The position numbers were made by a program, and so were the translations under genes. 64,000 bases of DNA, taken from Paulownia fortunei (Eukaryota; Streptophyta; Magnoliopsida; Lamiales; Paulowniaceae). Below the pieces are notes generated by a model. That model saw only the letters and a list, made by a program, of their open reading frames with translations, had not been told where the DNA came from and searched no databases. Of the stretch, positions 1-12,772 are shown piece after piece. Positions within the stretch are counted from its first letter, which is position 1, and the number at the start of each line of letters is the position of its first letter. The stretch covers positions 15,739,445-15,803,444 of the forward strand of contig CM033107.1 of assembly GCA_019321725.1 (NCBI GenBank), written 5' to 3'.

Positions 1-1948
1 GTGCCCGAGAAAACTACCACTATTTCATTACCTTTCTCAATGATTATTCTAGGTATGGGTATGTGCATCTTTTAAGATACAAGTCTGAAGCCTTTGAAAG
101 GTTCAAGGATTTTAGGCATGAAGTGGAGAAACAAATTAGGCGAAGTATTAAGAATCTTCGATTTGATTGAGGGGGTGAATACTTAGGCTAAGAATTTCTT
201 AATTATCTAAAAGAGAATGGGATTCTCTCACAGTGGACTCCGCCAGAACTCCACAAATAAATGGGGTTGCAGAGCATAGGAACGGAACCCTGTTGGACAG
301 GGTTCGATCCATGATGAGCTTCATTGGGATTTCTCTTTCATTCTGGGGCTATGCTATGGAAACAACGTCATTTCCATTAAATAGAGTGACAAGTAAGTCG
401 GTGTCCAAAACACCATATGAAATGTGGTGTGACAAAACCCCTTCATACAAGTACCTTAGAGTATGGGGGTGCATGCTTATGTGAAGCAGCTGGTGGGAGA
501 TAAGTCAGATGCTAGATCCACCTTATGTAAGTTTGTGGGGGTATCCAAAGGAATCCATTGGATACTATTTCTATGACCTTTCAAAACAAAATGTGCTTGG
601 TTCGAGGAATGCCACCTTCTTAGAGAAAGAGTTTCCATTAGATAGAAAAGGCGGGCTTAAAGAAATTCAAGAACCATAAAGTGTCCCACAAAAGACATTA
701 GCGACAGAACCACCCCAAACTAACATTCCTATCACATAGTCTCCTAGGAGATCTGAAAAGATCTTAAGACCACCTGAGCGAGTAAAAGGTTTGCAAACTC
801 CAGAGATCCATTTACAAACGCAAACAAGCTTCCCGAAGTTGGAATCTTCGTTTTGATGATGTAATCAAATTTTTGGTTTTCCTCAAGAATCCAGATGAAT
901 CGTGTGTGTATAAGAAAGTTAGTGGGAGTGCAGTGACCTTTGTTGTCCTTTATGTTGATGACATACTACTCATTGAGAATTACGTTGGGATGTTGCAATC
1001 AACAAAGGCTTAGTTGTCTACTCAGTCCTTCATGAAGGATTTGGGATAAGCATCCTATATTTTGGGGATAAGGATCTATAGAGATAGATCCAAAAGAATG
1101 ATCAGACTATCCTAATCCACGTGCATAGATAAAGTGCTAAAGAGGTTTAGCATGGAAGAATCTAAAAGAGGATTCTTACCCATGAGTTATGGGGTTTCAC
1201 TTTCGAAGTCAATGTCCCCAAAGATTCCGAAGGAAAGAGAAAGAATGACTCATATTCCATATGCATCAGTAATTGGAAGCATTATGTATGCAATATTATG
1301 TACGAGGCCTGAGGTCACATATGCTCTGAGTGTCACGAGCAAATATCAGTCCAATCCAGGCGATGAGCACTGGCAAGCTATAAAGAGGATCCTTAAGTAC
1401 TCGCCAAGGACTAAGGATGTCTTCTTGGTTTACGGTAATAGAAAACTAAAGCTAGAAAGCTTTACTGATTCTAGCTTTCAATTCAATGTAGATGATTCAA
1501 AGTCAATGTCAGGATTCATATTCATGCTAAATAGTGGAGCACACCAGTCAGCTGGAAGAGTTTTAAGCAATAAACGACTGCAGATTCCACTATCGAAGTT
1601 GAATACATCGCAGCATGTGATGCAACGAAAGGTGTCTAGATGAGGAACATCATCCAATAGTTGGGTATAGTCCCTTCTGTTGTTGATCCAATTTTGGTCT
1701 ACTATGATAACGATGGGGTTGTTGAGCAAGAAAAGGAGTCGAGATCTCATCAAAGATCCAAGCACATTATGAGGCGATGCCATCTGAACCACGAGATCAT
1801 TAGTAGAGGAGACGTTCGAGTAGAGCAAGTGTCCTCAGCAGAAAACATAGCAGATCCACTGACAAAGCCCTTAGCTCAAAGAGTATTTGAAGGACATCTT
1901 GAGAAGATGAGTCTTAAATACATGGGCAATTGGTTCTGGGGCAAGTGA
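1..1948 (+). pseudogene. Ty1/copia pol fragment (integrase, RT end, RNase H), decayed
   Basis: This is the 3' half of a copia Gag-Pol polyprotein that would run the integration and reverse-transcription steps. From base 1 to about 480 the translation follows the integrase core: YHYFITFLNDYSRYGYVHL, then RFD-stop-GGEYL around the second catalytic Asp, then NGVAEHRNGTLLDRVRSMM with the catalytic Glu. A large part of the RT N-terminus is missing near 835, because the reading jumps to the RT catalytic box YVDDILL at about 952-970. The RT end and RNase H follow (1134-1643 and 1661-1948), including HIPYASVIGSIMYA and ENIADPLTKPLAQRVFEGHL. Stops and frame changes occur at several points, so it cannot be functional. 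The start lies outside the window. The wording fits a Tork/Angela-like lineage, but lineage is inferred. Confidence 0.93.
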
Positions 1949-1953
1949 GAGAT
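1941..1953 (+). other. Polypurine tract of the copia element
   Basis: The purine-rich run GCAAGTGAGAGAT lies between the RNase H stop codon and the LTR start. This is where second-strand DNA synthesis would be primed. Its place exactly before the LTR supports the call. Confidence 0.6.
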
Positions 1954-3219
1954 TATTAGAGTAGTGCCCGACAAGCCAATTAGTGGAGAACTTTTATACT
2001 CTTGTAAAAGTTGTCTTATTCATAATGTTTTCATAAATAAAAGATATTTCTTTATCTTTAATTATTTTTATCAATTAGATAAAGCCCCTTGAACATTTTT
2101 AGCTACGAGGCATGATGACTTATATGATGGTAATCATGAAATATGCCTCTATAGCTTTGATCTTAAATATGTTTCGAGTCAGGGGTTCATTGAGATGGGA
2201 CATCGATAAGCCCGATAAACTCACACATACGATGCATACTCAAAAGGAGAATATCTCATTCCATAGACATTGGCGTAGGGATGTTAGTGCATGTGTGTGG
2301 GTGTTTGTTAGAGAACGAGTACACTGAATGACCCAATAGGAAATTCTCAATTAGAAAGCATTATTTGTCGAATGAGAATTTTTTAGTTATGATAGTGCAT
2401 TAATTCTTTGATTTGAGGCACTATGGTGGCCTTATGCACGGTATTATACACTTTGATATATTTCCTGATTGCATGACAATCATAAGGGCTTACATTGGGT
2501 GTATAATCTTCGTGTATGGGGGTCAATGAGTAGCTAATAAAGGATTCATTACCTATCTGGTAAAATAGGAGAATCTCCTATGTTTTCATAGTCCTTGATC
2601 CCAAAGACCTTGGCCAAGGCAAGATGTATACTAGACGTAAGGTTTTCTAGTGATTCATTAGAGGATCAATGTGACTGGAAATGGAATCATAGTTATTAAG
2701 TCAAAATAAGGTTTCGACTAATAATTCATGCCCTACACTTAATTGGGAGATTAGTTAATGGAGAGACCGCATTTGCATGGTACTCGAATAGAAAAGGTTC
2801 ACTTGCTATTCACCTAAGACTAGATAGTCGAGATGCACTGCTAGGTGTTTCCCTTGATTTGCGAAGTTCAAACTACTAGCAAAGATTTAAAGCTTGTGGA
2901 TTTGCTCAAAAGTATGGATACCGTTAGAGGGATTACACTTGGAGTCCTTGGTGAACATTTTGAGAGGCCAATGAAATTATTGGGAGGAGCTTGATGAATC
3001 TGAATCATTCTTGCCCTTCATCATTCGGATTGCTAAAAAGATATAATCGCAAAACTTTAGTTATTTAATTTTATTAAATGAGCAAACAGAAACGCAAACC
3101 AAAAATTGCATCAAATCTTAGATATGCATAGTTACATATGATGTATGATTTTATTTTAATTGTTGAAAAATTTTAAATTTTCATTGTGCTTGCAATCCCA
3201 CAATTATGCGAACCCAACA
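1954..3219 (+). repeat. Copia 3' LTR
   Basis: The LTR begins TATTAGAGTAGTG, a decayed form of TGTTAGATTAGTG seen in the minus-strand copy ending at 19027. It ends GCGAACCCAACA. Segments such as GATGGGACATCGA and ACATTGGCGTAG match the other copy in order. Length is 1266 bp against 2073 bp for the copy at 16955-19027, so it has lost internal sequence. The 5' LTR of this element lies outside the window. Confidence 0.85.
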
Positions 3220-3492
3220 ACATCAAAATGTTTGCTAGTCTTAGTAGTGATCACAACTTTCCTTCACAAAATTATTCTACGACTCATGGTCAATGACTAA
3301 GTAAGTTAACATCGTCATGTCATTTACTTTTGATGACAGGCATGGATAATTGGTCCAACCCAATTTTATCCATATTTGCTGAAATTGAAACTTTTTTGAA
3401 AAAAAATCCTTAAGTTGATTTTTTTTATTCTAGTGGGGTGTTCTTTTTAACCAAGACCTTATCAATTTTATCTTTGTATATTTATTGCTTTG
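3220..3492. other. No recognised feature
   Basis: 273 bp of AT-rich sequence between the copia LTR and the first Tekay LTR. I see no open frame, structural RNA or known repeat here. Confidence 0.5.
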
Positions 3493-3785
3493 TGTAACAC
3501 CTCCATTACTACACAACCATATATATAGTATAATTTAACATAATAGAACCTGTGTGCATTCATGAAATTTCTTTTTTTTTCTCCATGTAACATATTAATA
3601 AATAACAAACTATTTTCCCACTCACAGACTAATATATATACCTGCAGAGGACCCATAACAACCACAATATTTACATACCTATGTACAGAAAAGTTTTAAA
3701 AGTAACACACAATACAAGTCCCAAAATTTAATACATTAGACTTCAAAATCAAATAAGCTAACAACCAACCCAATAGGTCGTCATC

Positions 3786-6609
3786 TGTAACACCCCATTA
3801 CTACAGAACTATATATATAGTATAATTTAACATGATAGAGCCTGTGTGCATGCATTATTAATTTTTTTTTCTGCAACATATTAATAAATAATAAATATTT
3901 TCCCACTCACAGACTAATATATATACCTGCAGATGACCCATAACAATCATAATATTTATATACCCGTGTACAGAAAAGTTATAAAAGTAACACATTGTAC
4001 AAATCCCAAAACGTATTACAATAGACTACAAAATCAAATAAGTTAACAATCAACCCAACAGGTCGTCATCCATGTACACTGATCCTCAGAACCTGTAGCA
4101 ACCCCAACAGCTTGCCCAGTAAGTCCATGGTATCAAGTGTCACCAGACTCACCTACAATGCATAAACTATATGAGCTAACGCTCAGCAAGTAAAGATTAT
4201 GCATGTCAAAGAATAATCCACAATATCAAGTCATGCATCTCAAAATGCTATGCCCACAATGTAATTTTATGCATCAAATATTTCTCTCAAAATCATTTCT
4301 TTCTTGGGCCCCTGACCAACGCTACTATCCCATACACCGGAAAAGAGCTCTGCACATCGCCATAATCCAATGGCCAATAATCATAAAATCATGCAAATCC
4401 ATGCATACTCATACGCATGTAAATCCATGCACGCGAACCTGCAAATCCATGCATAAACCATGCAAATCCATGCATGCTTCGGTGCACTAGTAGTGGTCAG
4501 CAAAATATTTTTCTTTCTCACAATCATGCCGTGCAATGCAAGATTTATCACAATGCGCGTATATGATGCATGCACATGCCAATGACAATGCCCATGTATG
4601 TATGCTCAATTGAGAGTCCTCTACTATGCACATATGATTTATGATATTACATATAATTCACACATCTACTATGTCTATGCATTGTAGTTGCAAAAGAATC
4701 TTTACTTACCTTTCACTTGGTTGGTGGCTTAGTCTAAATTTGTTTAGTATTCCTCTCCAACCTTAGATGTAAAATAGCCTGTAATATTACCCAACATCAA
4801 GCACCATTCCCAATTTGGCAAGTTGAAAGCACAAAATCTCATACTAGACCTTAAACACCAAGCTATAAGCTAACAATCAAGCTTTCACAAACTAGAACCC
4901 AATATAGCCCCTCAAATACCTCAATTTCTCATCTTAAATACATGCAAACATCATGTAATTGAAGTATTATAACTCTAATAGCATGTACCTAATTGTTAAC
5001 ACTCAATAGCAACATGTCTAGGTTGAAACATGCTAAGTGATCAAATGTGGCAGATTCACATTTTCATATTTTCTTGCTGTCAAGTTTAGTTGCATGATAA
5101 TTTTAACATCCCTAAACATATCCAATCACTCCAAAATTTTTACCACACTTAGATAACATGTATATAAATGTAACCATATCATATAATTGCTAAAAATCAC
5201 GGATATAGCTTTCCAAGTTCAGCTCTCTTCACGACATACTGAAACAGATTGTTTCCTACCGTGACAGTTTTGCACATTTCATGACATTAATAGTTTTGGC
5301 ACCATTAAGTATATTCAATCACTCCAACATTTTCACCATACTTAGATAACATATATAAGGAGACAACAAGGTCATATTATTACCAAAAATAATGGATTTA
5401 TCTCCCTTAATTCAGTTTCCTTCACAGCACACCAAAACAGATTTTGCTATTTTGGCAGTTTGAGTGTTTCTCCAATATCATTCTCTATTTCAATTTCCAA
5501 CTGATAAAACTTCATTCCAATACTCTTAACTCATATATGGTTATGTAAATGGTAATAATTATAGGTTTTATTCAACATACCATACACTTTTGAAGCCTAA
5601 AACACAAGAAAACAGTAAGATGACAGTTTCTGCCACAAGTATTTCCTATTAAGTGTTTGTCATCAAAAACTCTTTCTTTGTGCACCAAAGTCTAACTAAA
5701 AACTTCCTAACACTTTTATAAGAGATATTTAAAGCTTAATAAACAATAAAACTATTCATAATAACCTGAAAGCTAAAGGCAAAACCGTAGATAAGTGTTA
5801 CCTATGCAGATTTTGAGGTTAACTTGATGGTAATCACTTCTCCTTTGTTTTTCTTGCTTTTATTTCAACTTGGAATCAATTTGGATCACTTGGAGACATT
5901 AAGGTGTGTGTTTGGAAGATGAAAATGGCTGAAATGAGGGTCTGGTCGTTGCTTAAGGGTGAAGGGTTTGAGGTGTTAGCTTGAGATGTTAGCTTAAGCT
6001 TAATAAGAAAGCATGAGGTGGCAAGTAAATGACAAAATCTAATTTTCTCCCTTATCTTGCAGCCCTAATCTTGTGTGTCTCACCTATTTTTATTTGGTTG
6101 CAACCTATCTTAATCACCATTCATTTCCATAGGTAATTCCTATGTCCGTTCATTCGATCTCCAAACCGATTCGCATCCGATTCTTAAAGAATTATCTAGT
6201 TTGCATTTCTAAAATCATATGCACATATGGGCCTTGTAATATGACACTTAAATCACATTATATCATGTCCAATATCCCAAGTATGCTAATTTACAAATAT
6301 ATACTTTTGAAATAACTTGATCAAATATAATTAAACCGTATAAGCTTACTAATAACACTTTTAACACTTCCAAAATTATAACTTATATATCCCATCTATA
6401 TCTAATATTGATCCACCTTATTTTCTTCTTATTTCAATATAAAATCAACTACTTAGATTAGGAAATTCAATACCTAATACCGTGCAAGAGCTTCAGAATT
6501 AAGTTTAATATTCAAGAATGTCAATAGAAATGCAAATAACATATAAAATTAACACTTAATGCATGAATCATATTTGGCCATGTGCGTAGTAAGAGGCTCG
6601 GGTATCACA
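3786..6609 (-). mobile_element. Solo Tekay LTR, subfamily A, TSD TCATC
   Basis: A complete 2824-bp LTR on the minus strand: TGTAACACCCCATTACTAC at 3786 and GAGGCTCGGGTATCACA ending at 6609. It is flanked by TCATC at 3781-3785 and again at 6610-6614, the 5-bp duplication expected of a gypsy insertion. No internal region is present, so it is the product of LTR-LTR recombination. It inserted inside a motif (GGATGACGACCTGTTGGG in LTR sense) that is conserved in all Tekay LTRs of the window. Confidence 0.95.
4710..4778 (-). other. Candidate LTR internal exon (69 nt)
   Basis: On the minus strand this block follows TAATATTACAG and is followed by GTAAGTAAAG, consensus 3' and 5' splice sites. The same block, with the same borders, occurs at 29513-29581, 36478-36546, 22787-22855 and 62549-62615 (plus) and at 7435-7501 and 55735-55803 (minus). 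Splicing itself is inferred, not shown. Confidence 0.4.
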
Positions 6610-7434
6610 TCATCCATGTACATTGATCCTTAGAACTTGAAGGAACTCCAGCCACTTGCTCAGTAAGTCCATGCTTCAAGTATCACCAAACTCACCTACA
6701 ATGCGTAAACTATGTGAGCTAATGCTCAGTAAGTGAAAATCATGCATGATGAAGGCATAATCTAACATATTTGCAATGCATTTCTATGAGGTTATGAGAA
6801 GAATGCAAACTCATGTATAAAATAGTTCATTCAAAATTATTTTCCATAATTAGGCCCTTGGCCCACCTACTATGTATCGGATAGAGCTCTCAACAATATC
6901 ACTAATCACATGGCCATAAACAGATTGACACAGTCTCGGGGCCAACTCCTAGATCACCAGAGGTCCACCCCTTGTCTTCTCCTGTGATCCTCTAGAAGTC
7001 TTCCCACCAGCGGCATCGATAAGGGCACAGTCAAGTGGTCCACCCTCTCGTGACCACCAGAGGCACACTTCCTGTCCACCCTTATGATCCTTCGAGAAGT
7101 AATACTCACGGAGCCCCAAAATATCATATCAATAAGCCACACAGGCCTCGGTACACTAGTAGTGGCCAACCAAAATATTTTCTTTCTGAAAATAATATCA
7201 TGCATGCAAAACCTCAACTCTGAGCACGTGTTATGCATGCACGTGTAAATGCTGATGAATGACATGTCCAATGACACAATAGATCCTATGTCCCATCATC
7301 CAAGCAACATATGCACCATAAGGTATCTATAATACTCACAATACACACATCAAGATACAAGGATCACATTTAATATAGATAATGCATAAAATACTATGTC
7401 CATATATTGTAGTTGCAAATGGATTTTCACTTAC

Positions 7435-7501
7435 CTTTCACCTTTGATGTCCTACTGAAGGTTAACAAGATTCTCCTCCCTAACCTTAGATATAAGGCAG
7501 C
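7435..7501 (-). other. Candidate LTR internal exon (67 nt), subfamily A'
   Basis: This is the counterpart in the diverged A' LTR. It is preceded by TATACTTTTACAG and followed by GTAAGTGAAA on the minus strand. The inside shares only part of its bases with the subfamily A block, while both splice borders are kept. In the second A' LTR (near 15310) the donor has decayed to GATAAGTG. It is an inferred exon. Confidence 0.35.
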
Positions 7502-8097
7502 CTGTAAAAGTATAGCATATTAGTTTTCATTCTTACCCAATAGATTTCTATATCAAATCTCATAAGGGATTTTAAATCTTAAATTTAATTAAGTAACAAT
7601 CAAACCTTAAAATTTATACTTCATCCCAATTAGAACCTTTTAAATACCTTAATTTCGCATCTCAAATTTATTCTAATATTATCTAATTGATATGTTATAA
7701 TCCTTGCAACCAATCCCTCAATTAAATTAGCTCCTTCATCCGATTAATACAAGATAACAAAAATTAAATCTTTGTAACTAATTTTGAATTAAAGGTGTAT
7801 ATTAATTAATGTCTCACAGATAGATAACTAATTAATTCAAATAAAAAAAAAACTTTCTTTAAAATTAGAAATAAATGGCATAAATATATATTTTTATCCG
7901 TACAAAAATGAGAAGAAACTTACCCAAAATTTCCTCCAATTCCTACCGTTGAAATTTGTTAGAACACCCCCTGTTTTTTCCTTTCTTTCTCTCTTCTTTT
8001 TTTTCTTCTTCTTTTTGTTTTCTTTTCCTTTCTTTTCTGCCGTGCGGACGTTTGTGTGTGTGGTGTGTGTGTTAATACATAATTATTACTTAACAAC

Positions 8098-8224
8098 TAA
8101 GAAAACCTAATATAATATATTATAACATATGTATACTTATCCTTAATATAATATAATATATTATAACATATGTAATATATTATAACTATTACTACACTGT
8201 ACACGCATATGCATATATGCATAT

Positions 8225-8255
<31 letters not shown>

Positions 8256-8360
8256 TATGGTATCATTTTATTATACTCCACACATATACTTATATATATA
8301 TTTTTTGTACATTTATACATATATATATATATGTATATATATATTATATTTATATATATA
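8098..8360. repeat. AT-rich microsatellite block in A' LTR
   Basis: The block consists of repeated AATATAATATATTATAACAT-like words followed by long TA dinucleotide runs. A matching block lies at about 15980-16260 in the partner LTR. It is simple sequence that probably varies in length between copies. Confidence 0.85.
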
Positions 8361-8803
8361 TAATTAGTGCATAATATTTTGATATTTGTTTATAAACCCC
8401 CAAATTTATTTTTTAGTAAGAATTTACACCCTCTTATTTAATATGATAATGTCCTTACTTTCTTTTATTATTATTATTATTATTATCATTACTATCACTA
8501 TTTTATCCCTAATTAATTTATTTGCATAGTTTATCCTATACCGATAAACACAACGATGCCACTTTTCACTTACGTATATTGTAATGATATCTGATAGTTG
8601 ACACATAAATTCTCGTATCTTAGTACCAATTAAAGAATTTAGAAACTAATATCAGGTGACAACTTTAGAAGTTTAACTATTAAAAATATCATATAACATA
8701 TAGTGCATTATGAAATATCAATTAAAAATGCAATGGCACATACGAAGCATGAAATACATAAACTATATTGGCCCGGTGAGTAGCATGTGGCTTGGATATT
8801 ACA

Positions 8804-9868
8804 TCCTTCTCTCCTTATGAAAATTTTATCCCCGAAATGGTTTTTACCGTAAAAGCTCTGGGTATTTGGCTCTCATTTCATCTTCCCTTTCTCATGTAGC
8901 CTCTTCCATTGACTGGTCCCTCTATAGTACCTTGACTAATGGGATTTTCTTATTTCTAAGTTGCTTTATCTCCCGTAGTAGAATCTTGACAGGTCTTTAC
9001 TCATAACTCAAATATGATCTCAACTCTACTGGTTCGTTCCGTAGAATGTGGGATGGATTCGCAACATACTTTCTCAACATGGATACGTGGAATACATTAT
9101 GTACTTGAGGCATTGATGTAGACAGGTCAAGTTTGTAAGCAACATCACCTATTCTCTCGGTAATAGGAATGGACCAATATATCTGGGACTCAACTTTCCT
9201 TTCTTCCCAAACCGCATAATACCTTTCATTGGAGCTACCTTGAGAAATACTTGATCTCCAATGGCAAACTCAAGCATCCTCCTTCTTTGGTCTGCCTAAC
9301 TTTTCTGTCAACTCTGGGCAGTTTCCATTCTTTTTTGGATTTGTAACACAGCCTCTGTCATTTCCTGAATCATGTTCGAGCCTAGAAGTTTCTTTTCACA
9401 TACCTCATCCCAATGAACTAGAGATCTACATTTTCTGCCATACAGTGTTTAATAAAGAGCCATCCTAATTATAGCCTGATAACTATTGTTATATGAGAAT
9501 TCCACCAGAGGTAGATACTTGCTCCACTGTCCTTGGAAATCTAATACGCAGGATCTAAGCATATCTTCTAAGGTTTGTATTATTTATTCAGATTGCCCAT
9601 CGATCTAAGGATGATATGCAATACTGAAAGATAATTACATTTCCAATGCCCTCTATAGACTTCTCCAAAAGGTTGACAGAAATCTCGAGTCCCTGTCAGA
9701 AGTAATGGATAGTGGTACACCATGGAGTTTAACCACTTCCTGTATGTATATATATGCGTATCGGTCTATGGAATAGGTTGAACAAATGGAAGGAAATGAG
9801 CTGATTTAGTTAATCTATCTATAATCACCCAAATAGAATTATGACCTTTCACGATTTTTGGGTAAACC
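8804..9868 (-). pseudogene. Tekay A' integrase C-terminus and chromodomain remnant
   Basis: Read on the minus strand, 8820-8990 gives a decayed chromodomain (KILLREIKQLRNKKIPLVKV, followed by EEAT-stop-EREDEMRAKYPEL). In chromoviruses this domain targets integration to chromatin. Farther right, to 9868, is integrase sequence matching the region around catalytic Asp2 and Glu of the copy at 33262-34130. Stops and frame changes are frequent. The frame breaks off at 9868, where an LTR fragment begins; the rest of integrase, RNase H and part of RT are absent. Confidence 0.85.
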
Positions 9869-11349
9869 TGTGATACCCGAGCCTCTTACTACTCACATGG
9901 CCAAATATGATTCATGCATTACGTGTTAATTTTATATGCTATTTGCATTTCTATTGACATTGCATAATTTATTTCATTTTATACGACATTCTTGAATATT
10001 AAACTTAATTCTGAAGCTCTTGCACGGTATTAGTTATTGAATTTCCTAATCTAAGTAGTTGATTTTATATTGAAATAAGAAGAAAATGAGGTGGATCAAT
10101 ATTAGATATAGATGGGATATATAGGTTATAATTTTGGAAGTGTTAAAAGTGTTACTAGTAAGCTTATACGGTTTAATTTGATTTGATCAAGTTACTTCAA
10201 AAGTATATATTTGTAAATTAGCATACTTGGGATATTGGACATGATATAATGTGATTTAAGTGTCATATTACAAGGCCCATATGTGCATATGATTTTAGAA
10301 ATGCAAACTAGATAATTCTTTAAGAATCGGATGCGAATCGGTTTGGAGATCGAATGAACGGACATAGGATTACCTATGGAAATGAATGGTGATTAAGATA
10401 GGTTGCAACCAAATAAAAATAGGTGAGACACACAAGATTAGGGCTGCAAGATAAGGGAGAAAATCAGATTTTGCCATTTACTTACCACCTCATGCTTTCT
10501 TATTAAGCTTAAGCTAACATCTCAAGCTAACACCTCAAACCCTTCACCCTTAAGCAACGACCAGACCCTCATTTCAGCCATTTTCATCTTCCAAACACAC
10601 ACCTTAATGTCTCCATGTGATCCAAATTGATTCCAAGTTGAAATAAAAGCAAGAAAAGCAAAGGAGAAGTGATTACCATCAAGTTAACCTCAAAATCTGC
10701 ATAGGTAACACTTATCTACGGTTTTGCCTTTAGTTTTCAGATTATTATGAATGGTTTTATTGTTTATTAAGCTTTCAATATCTCTTATAAAAGTGTTAGG
10801 AAGTTTTTAGTTAGACTTTGGTGCACAAAGAAAGGGTTTTTGATGACAAACACTTAATAGGAAATACTTGTGGCAGAAACTGTCATCTTACTGTTTTCTT
10901 GTGTTTTAGGCTTCAAAAGTGTATGGTATGTTGAATAAAACCTATAATTATTACCATTTACATAACCATATATGAGTTAAGAGTATTGGAATGAAGTTTT
11001 ATCAGTTGGAAATTGAAATAGAGAATGATATTGGAGAAACACTCAAACTGCCAAAATAGCAAAATCTGTTTTGGTGTGCTGTGAAGGAGACTGAATTAGG
11101 GGAGCTAAATCCATTATTTTTAGTAATAATATTACCTGGTTGTCTCCTTATATATGTTATCTAAGTATGATGAAAATTTTGGAGTGATTTAATATACTTA
11201 AGGGTGGCAAAACCATTAATGTCATGAAGTGTGCAAAACTGTCACGGTAGGAAACAATCTGTTTCAGTATGTTGTGAAGAGAGCTGAACTTGGGAAGCTA
11301 TATCCGTAATTTTTAGCAATTCTATGATATGGTTAAATTTATATACATG
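9869..11349 (+). repeat. Tekay LTR fragment, subfamily A, 5' half
   Basis: It starts TGTGATACCCGAGCCTC exactly like the LTR at 34634 and follows it base for base with few changes until TTATATACATG at 11349. The remaining ~1.4 kb of the LTR is missing. It interrupts the A' pol and meets an opposed LTR fragment at CATG (11346-11349). Confidence 0.93.
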
Positions 11350-12772
11350 GATATAGCTTCCCAAGTTCAGCTCTCTTCACAACACACTGAAATAGATTGT
11401 TTTCCTACCGTGACAGTTTTGCACACTTCATGACATTAATGGTTTTGGCACCTTTAAGTACATTCAATCACTCCCAAATTTTCACCATACTTAGATAACA
11501 CATATAAAAAGACAACCAGGTCAAATTACTACCAAAACCAATGGATTTATTGATGTAAAACCAGCACCATTCACATAGGACAGAATCTGAATTTCAAAGT
11601 AGACAGTTTTGAGCACCTCTTTAATTATCACACTATATTACAATTTATAACCTTTCTAAACTTACATACATCACCTAAACTCATATATAAACACATATAT
11701 GGTGAAATACACAGGTTTTAATCAAGTTATTATACATATATAAAGCATAAATATCAAAAATCAGCAAGTATACAGTTTCTGTCCCTAGTGATTTTTATTG
11801 TGATTTTGCAACTAAAAATTCTTCTTTTACGAACTAAAAGACCACAAATAACATCCTAACATGATTATAATCAATAATAGAAGCTTTAAAAATCATAAAC
11901 CCTCAAACAATTCAAGAACTTAAATCAAAACATGAATTAAAGCTCACCTATGCACAGATTTTTGATTCAACTTGCTCCTCCTTACTTCCCTTTGCTTCCT
12001 TCACTTTTTTTCTTTACTTGGAATTACTTGAGAGCAATTTCTAACATTCAATATGAAGGTTTTGGAAGTGAAATAGCTCAGAAAATAGTTTTTGGTCGTG
12101 GCTCAAGGGTAGAAATAAAGAAAGGTTGAGGTGGAAGCTTGAGGTGGCAAAGCTTGAGGTGGCAAGGTTGAGGTGTCAAGTTGTGGTTCAAATCTGATAT
12201 TTTTCACACCTTATACAACCCTAATCTAGTGTTTCTCATTACTTATTTATCTATGTACAACCTAATTTAATCTCCATATGATCGGATAATACATTATGCC
12301 CTAATTTCTTAACCGTTCATTTGATCTCCAAACCGATCGACATTCGATTCTTAAATGATCGTCTAGTTTTCATTTTCTGAAATCACATGCACATATGAAC
12401 CTTGTATTATGATACTTAAATTACATTATATCATGTCCGATATCCCAAGTATGTTAATCTATAGATGTATACCTTTAAAACACCTTGATCAAATCGAATC
12501 GACTCATATAAGCTTACTAGTGACACCTTTAACACTTCTAAAATTATAACATACAACCTATGAATATCCATTATATTGATCAATCTATTCTTTATCTTAT
12601 CTAAATATAGAATCACTTAATTAGGTTGTAGGATCTCAACCACTAATATCAAGTAATGATTAAGAATGCTATAAAAGATGCGATGTAGATGTTAATGCAA
12701 ATTAGCATATAAGTAGCATGTAGTGCATGAATCATATTGGCCAAGTGAGTAGTGTGAGGCTTGGGTATTACA
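11346..12772 (-). repeat. Tekay LTR fragment, subfamily B, 5' half, opposed orientation
   Basis: On the minus strand it starts TGTAATACCCAAGCCTCACA (at 12772 downward), matching the solo LTR at 20953, and runs to CATGGATATAGC at 11346. It is truncated there. With the fragment at 9869-11349 it forms a long imperfect palindrome; the innermost arms around CTGAACTTGGGAAGCTATAT are almost identical. Confidence 0.92.

Larger units (their letters stand above)
3493..8803 (-). repeat. 3' LTR of Tekay A', split by a solo LTR
   Basis: The LTR is in two pieces, 3493-3785 and 6615-8803 (about 2480 bp without the insert). On the + strand it opens TGTAACACCTCCATTACTAC and closes GGCTTGGATATTACA. Directly after it comes a decayed match to the polypurine tract and pol 3' end of the related plus-strand element (TCCTTCTCTCCTTATGAAAA). 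The inner region has a GC-richer block (6945-7100) not found in subfamily A LTRs. Confidence 0.88.

Noticed and set aside
8424..8606. 60-residue minus-strand frame with a poly-isoleucine run
   Set aside because: Product of a TAT/ATT simple repeat inside the A' LTR.
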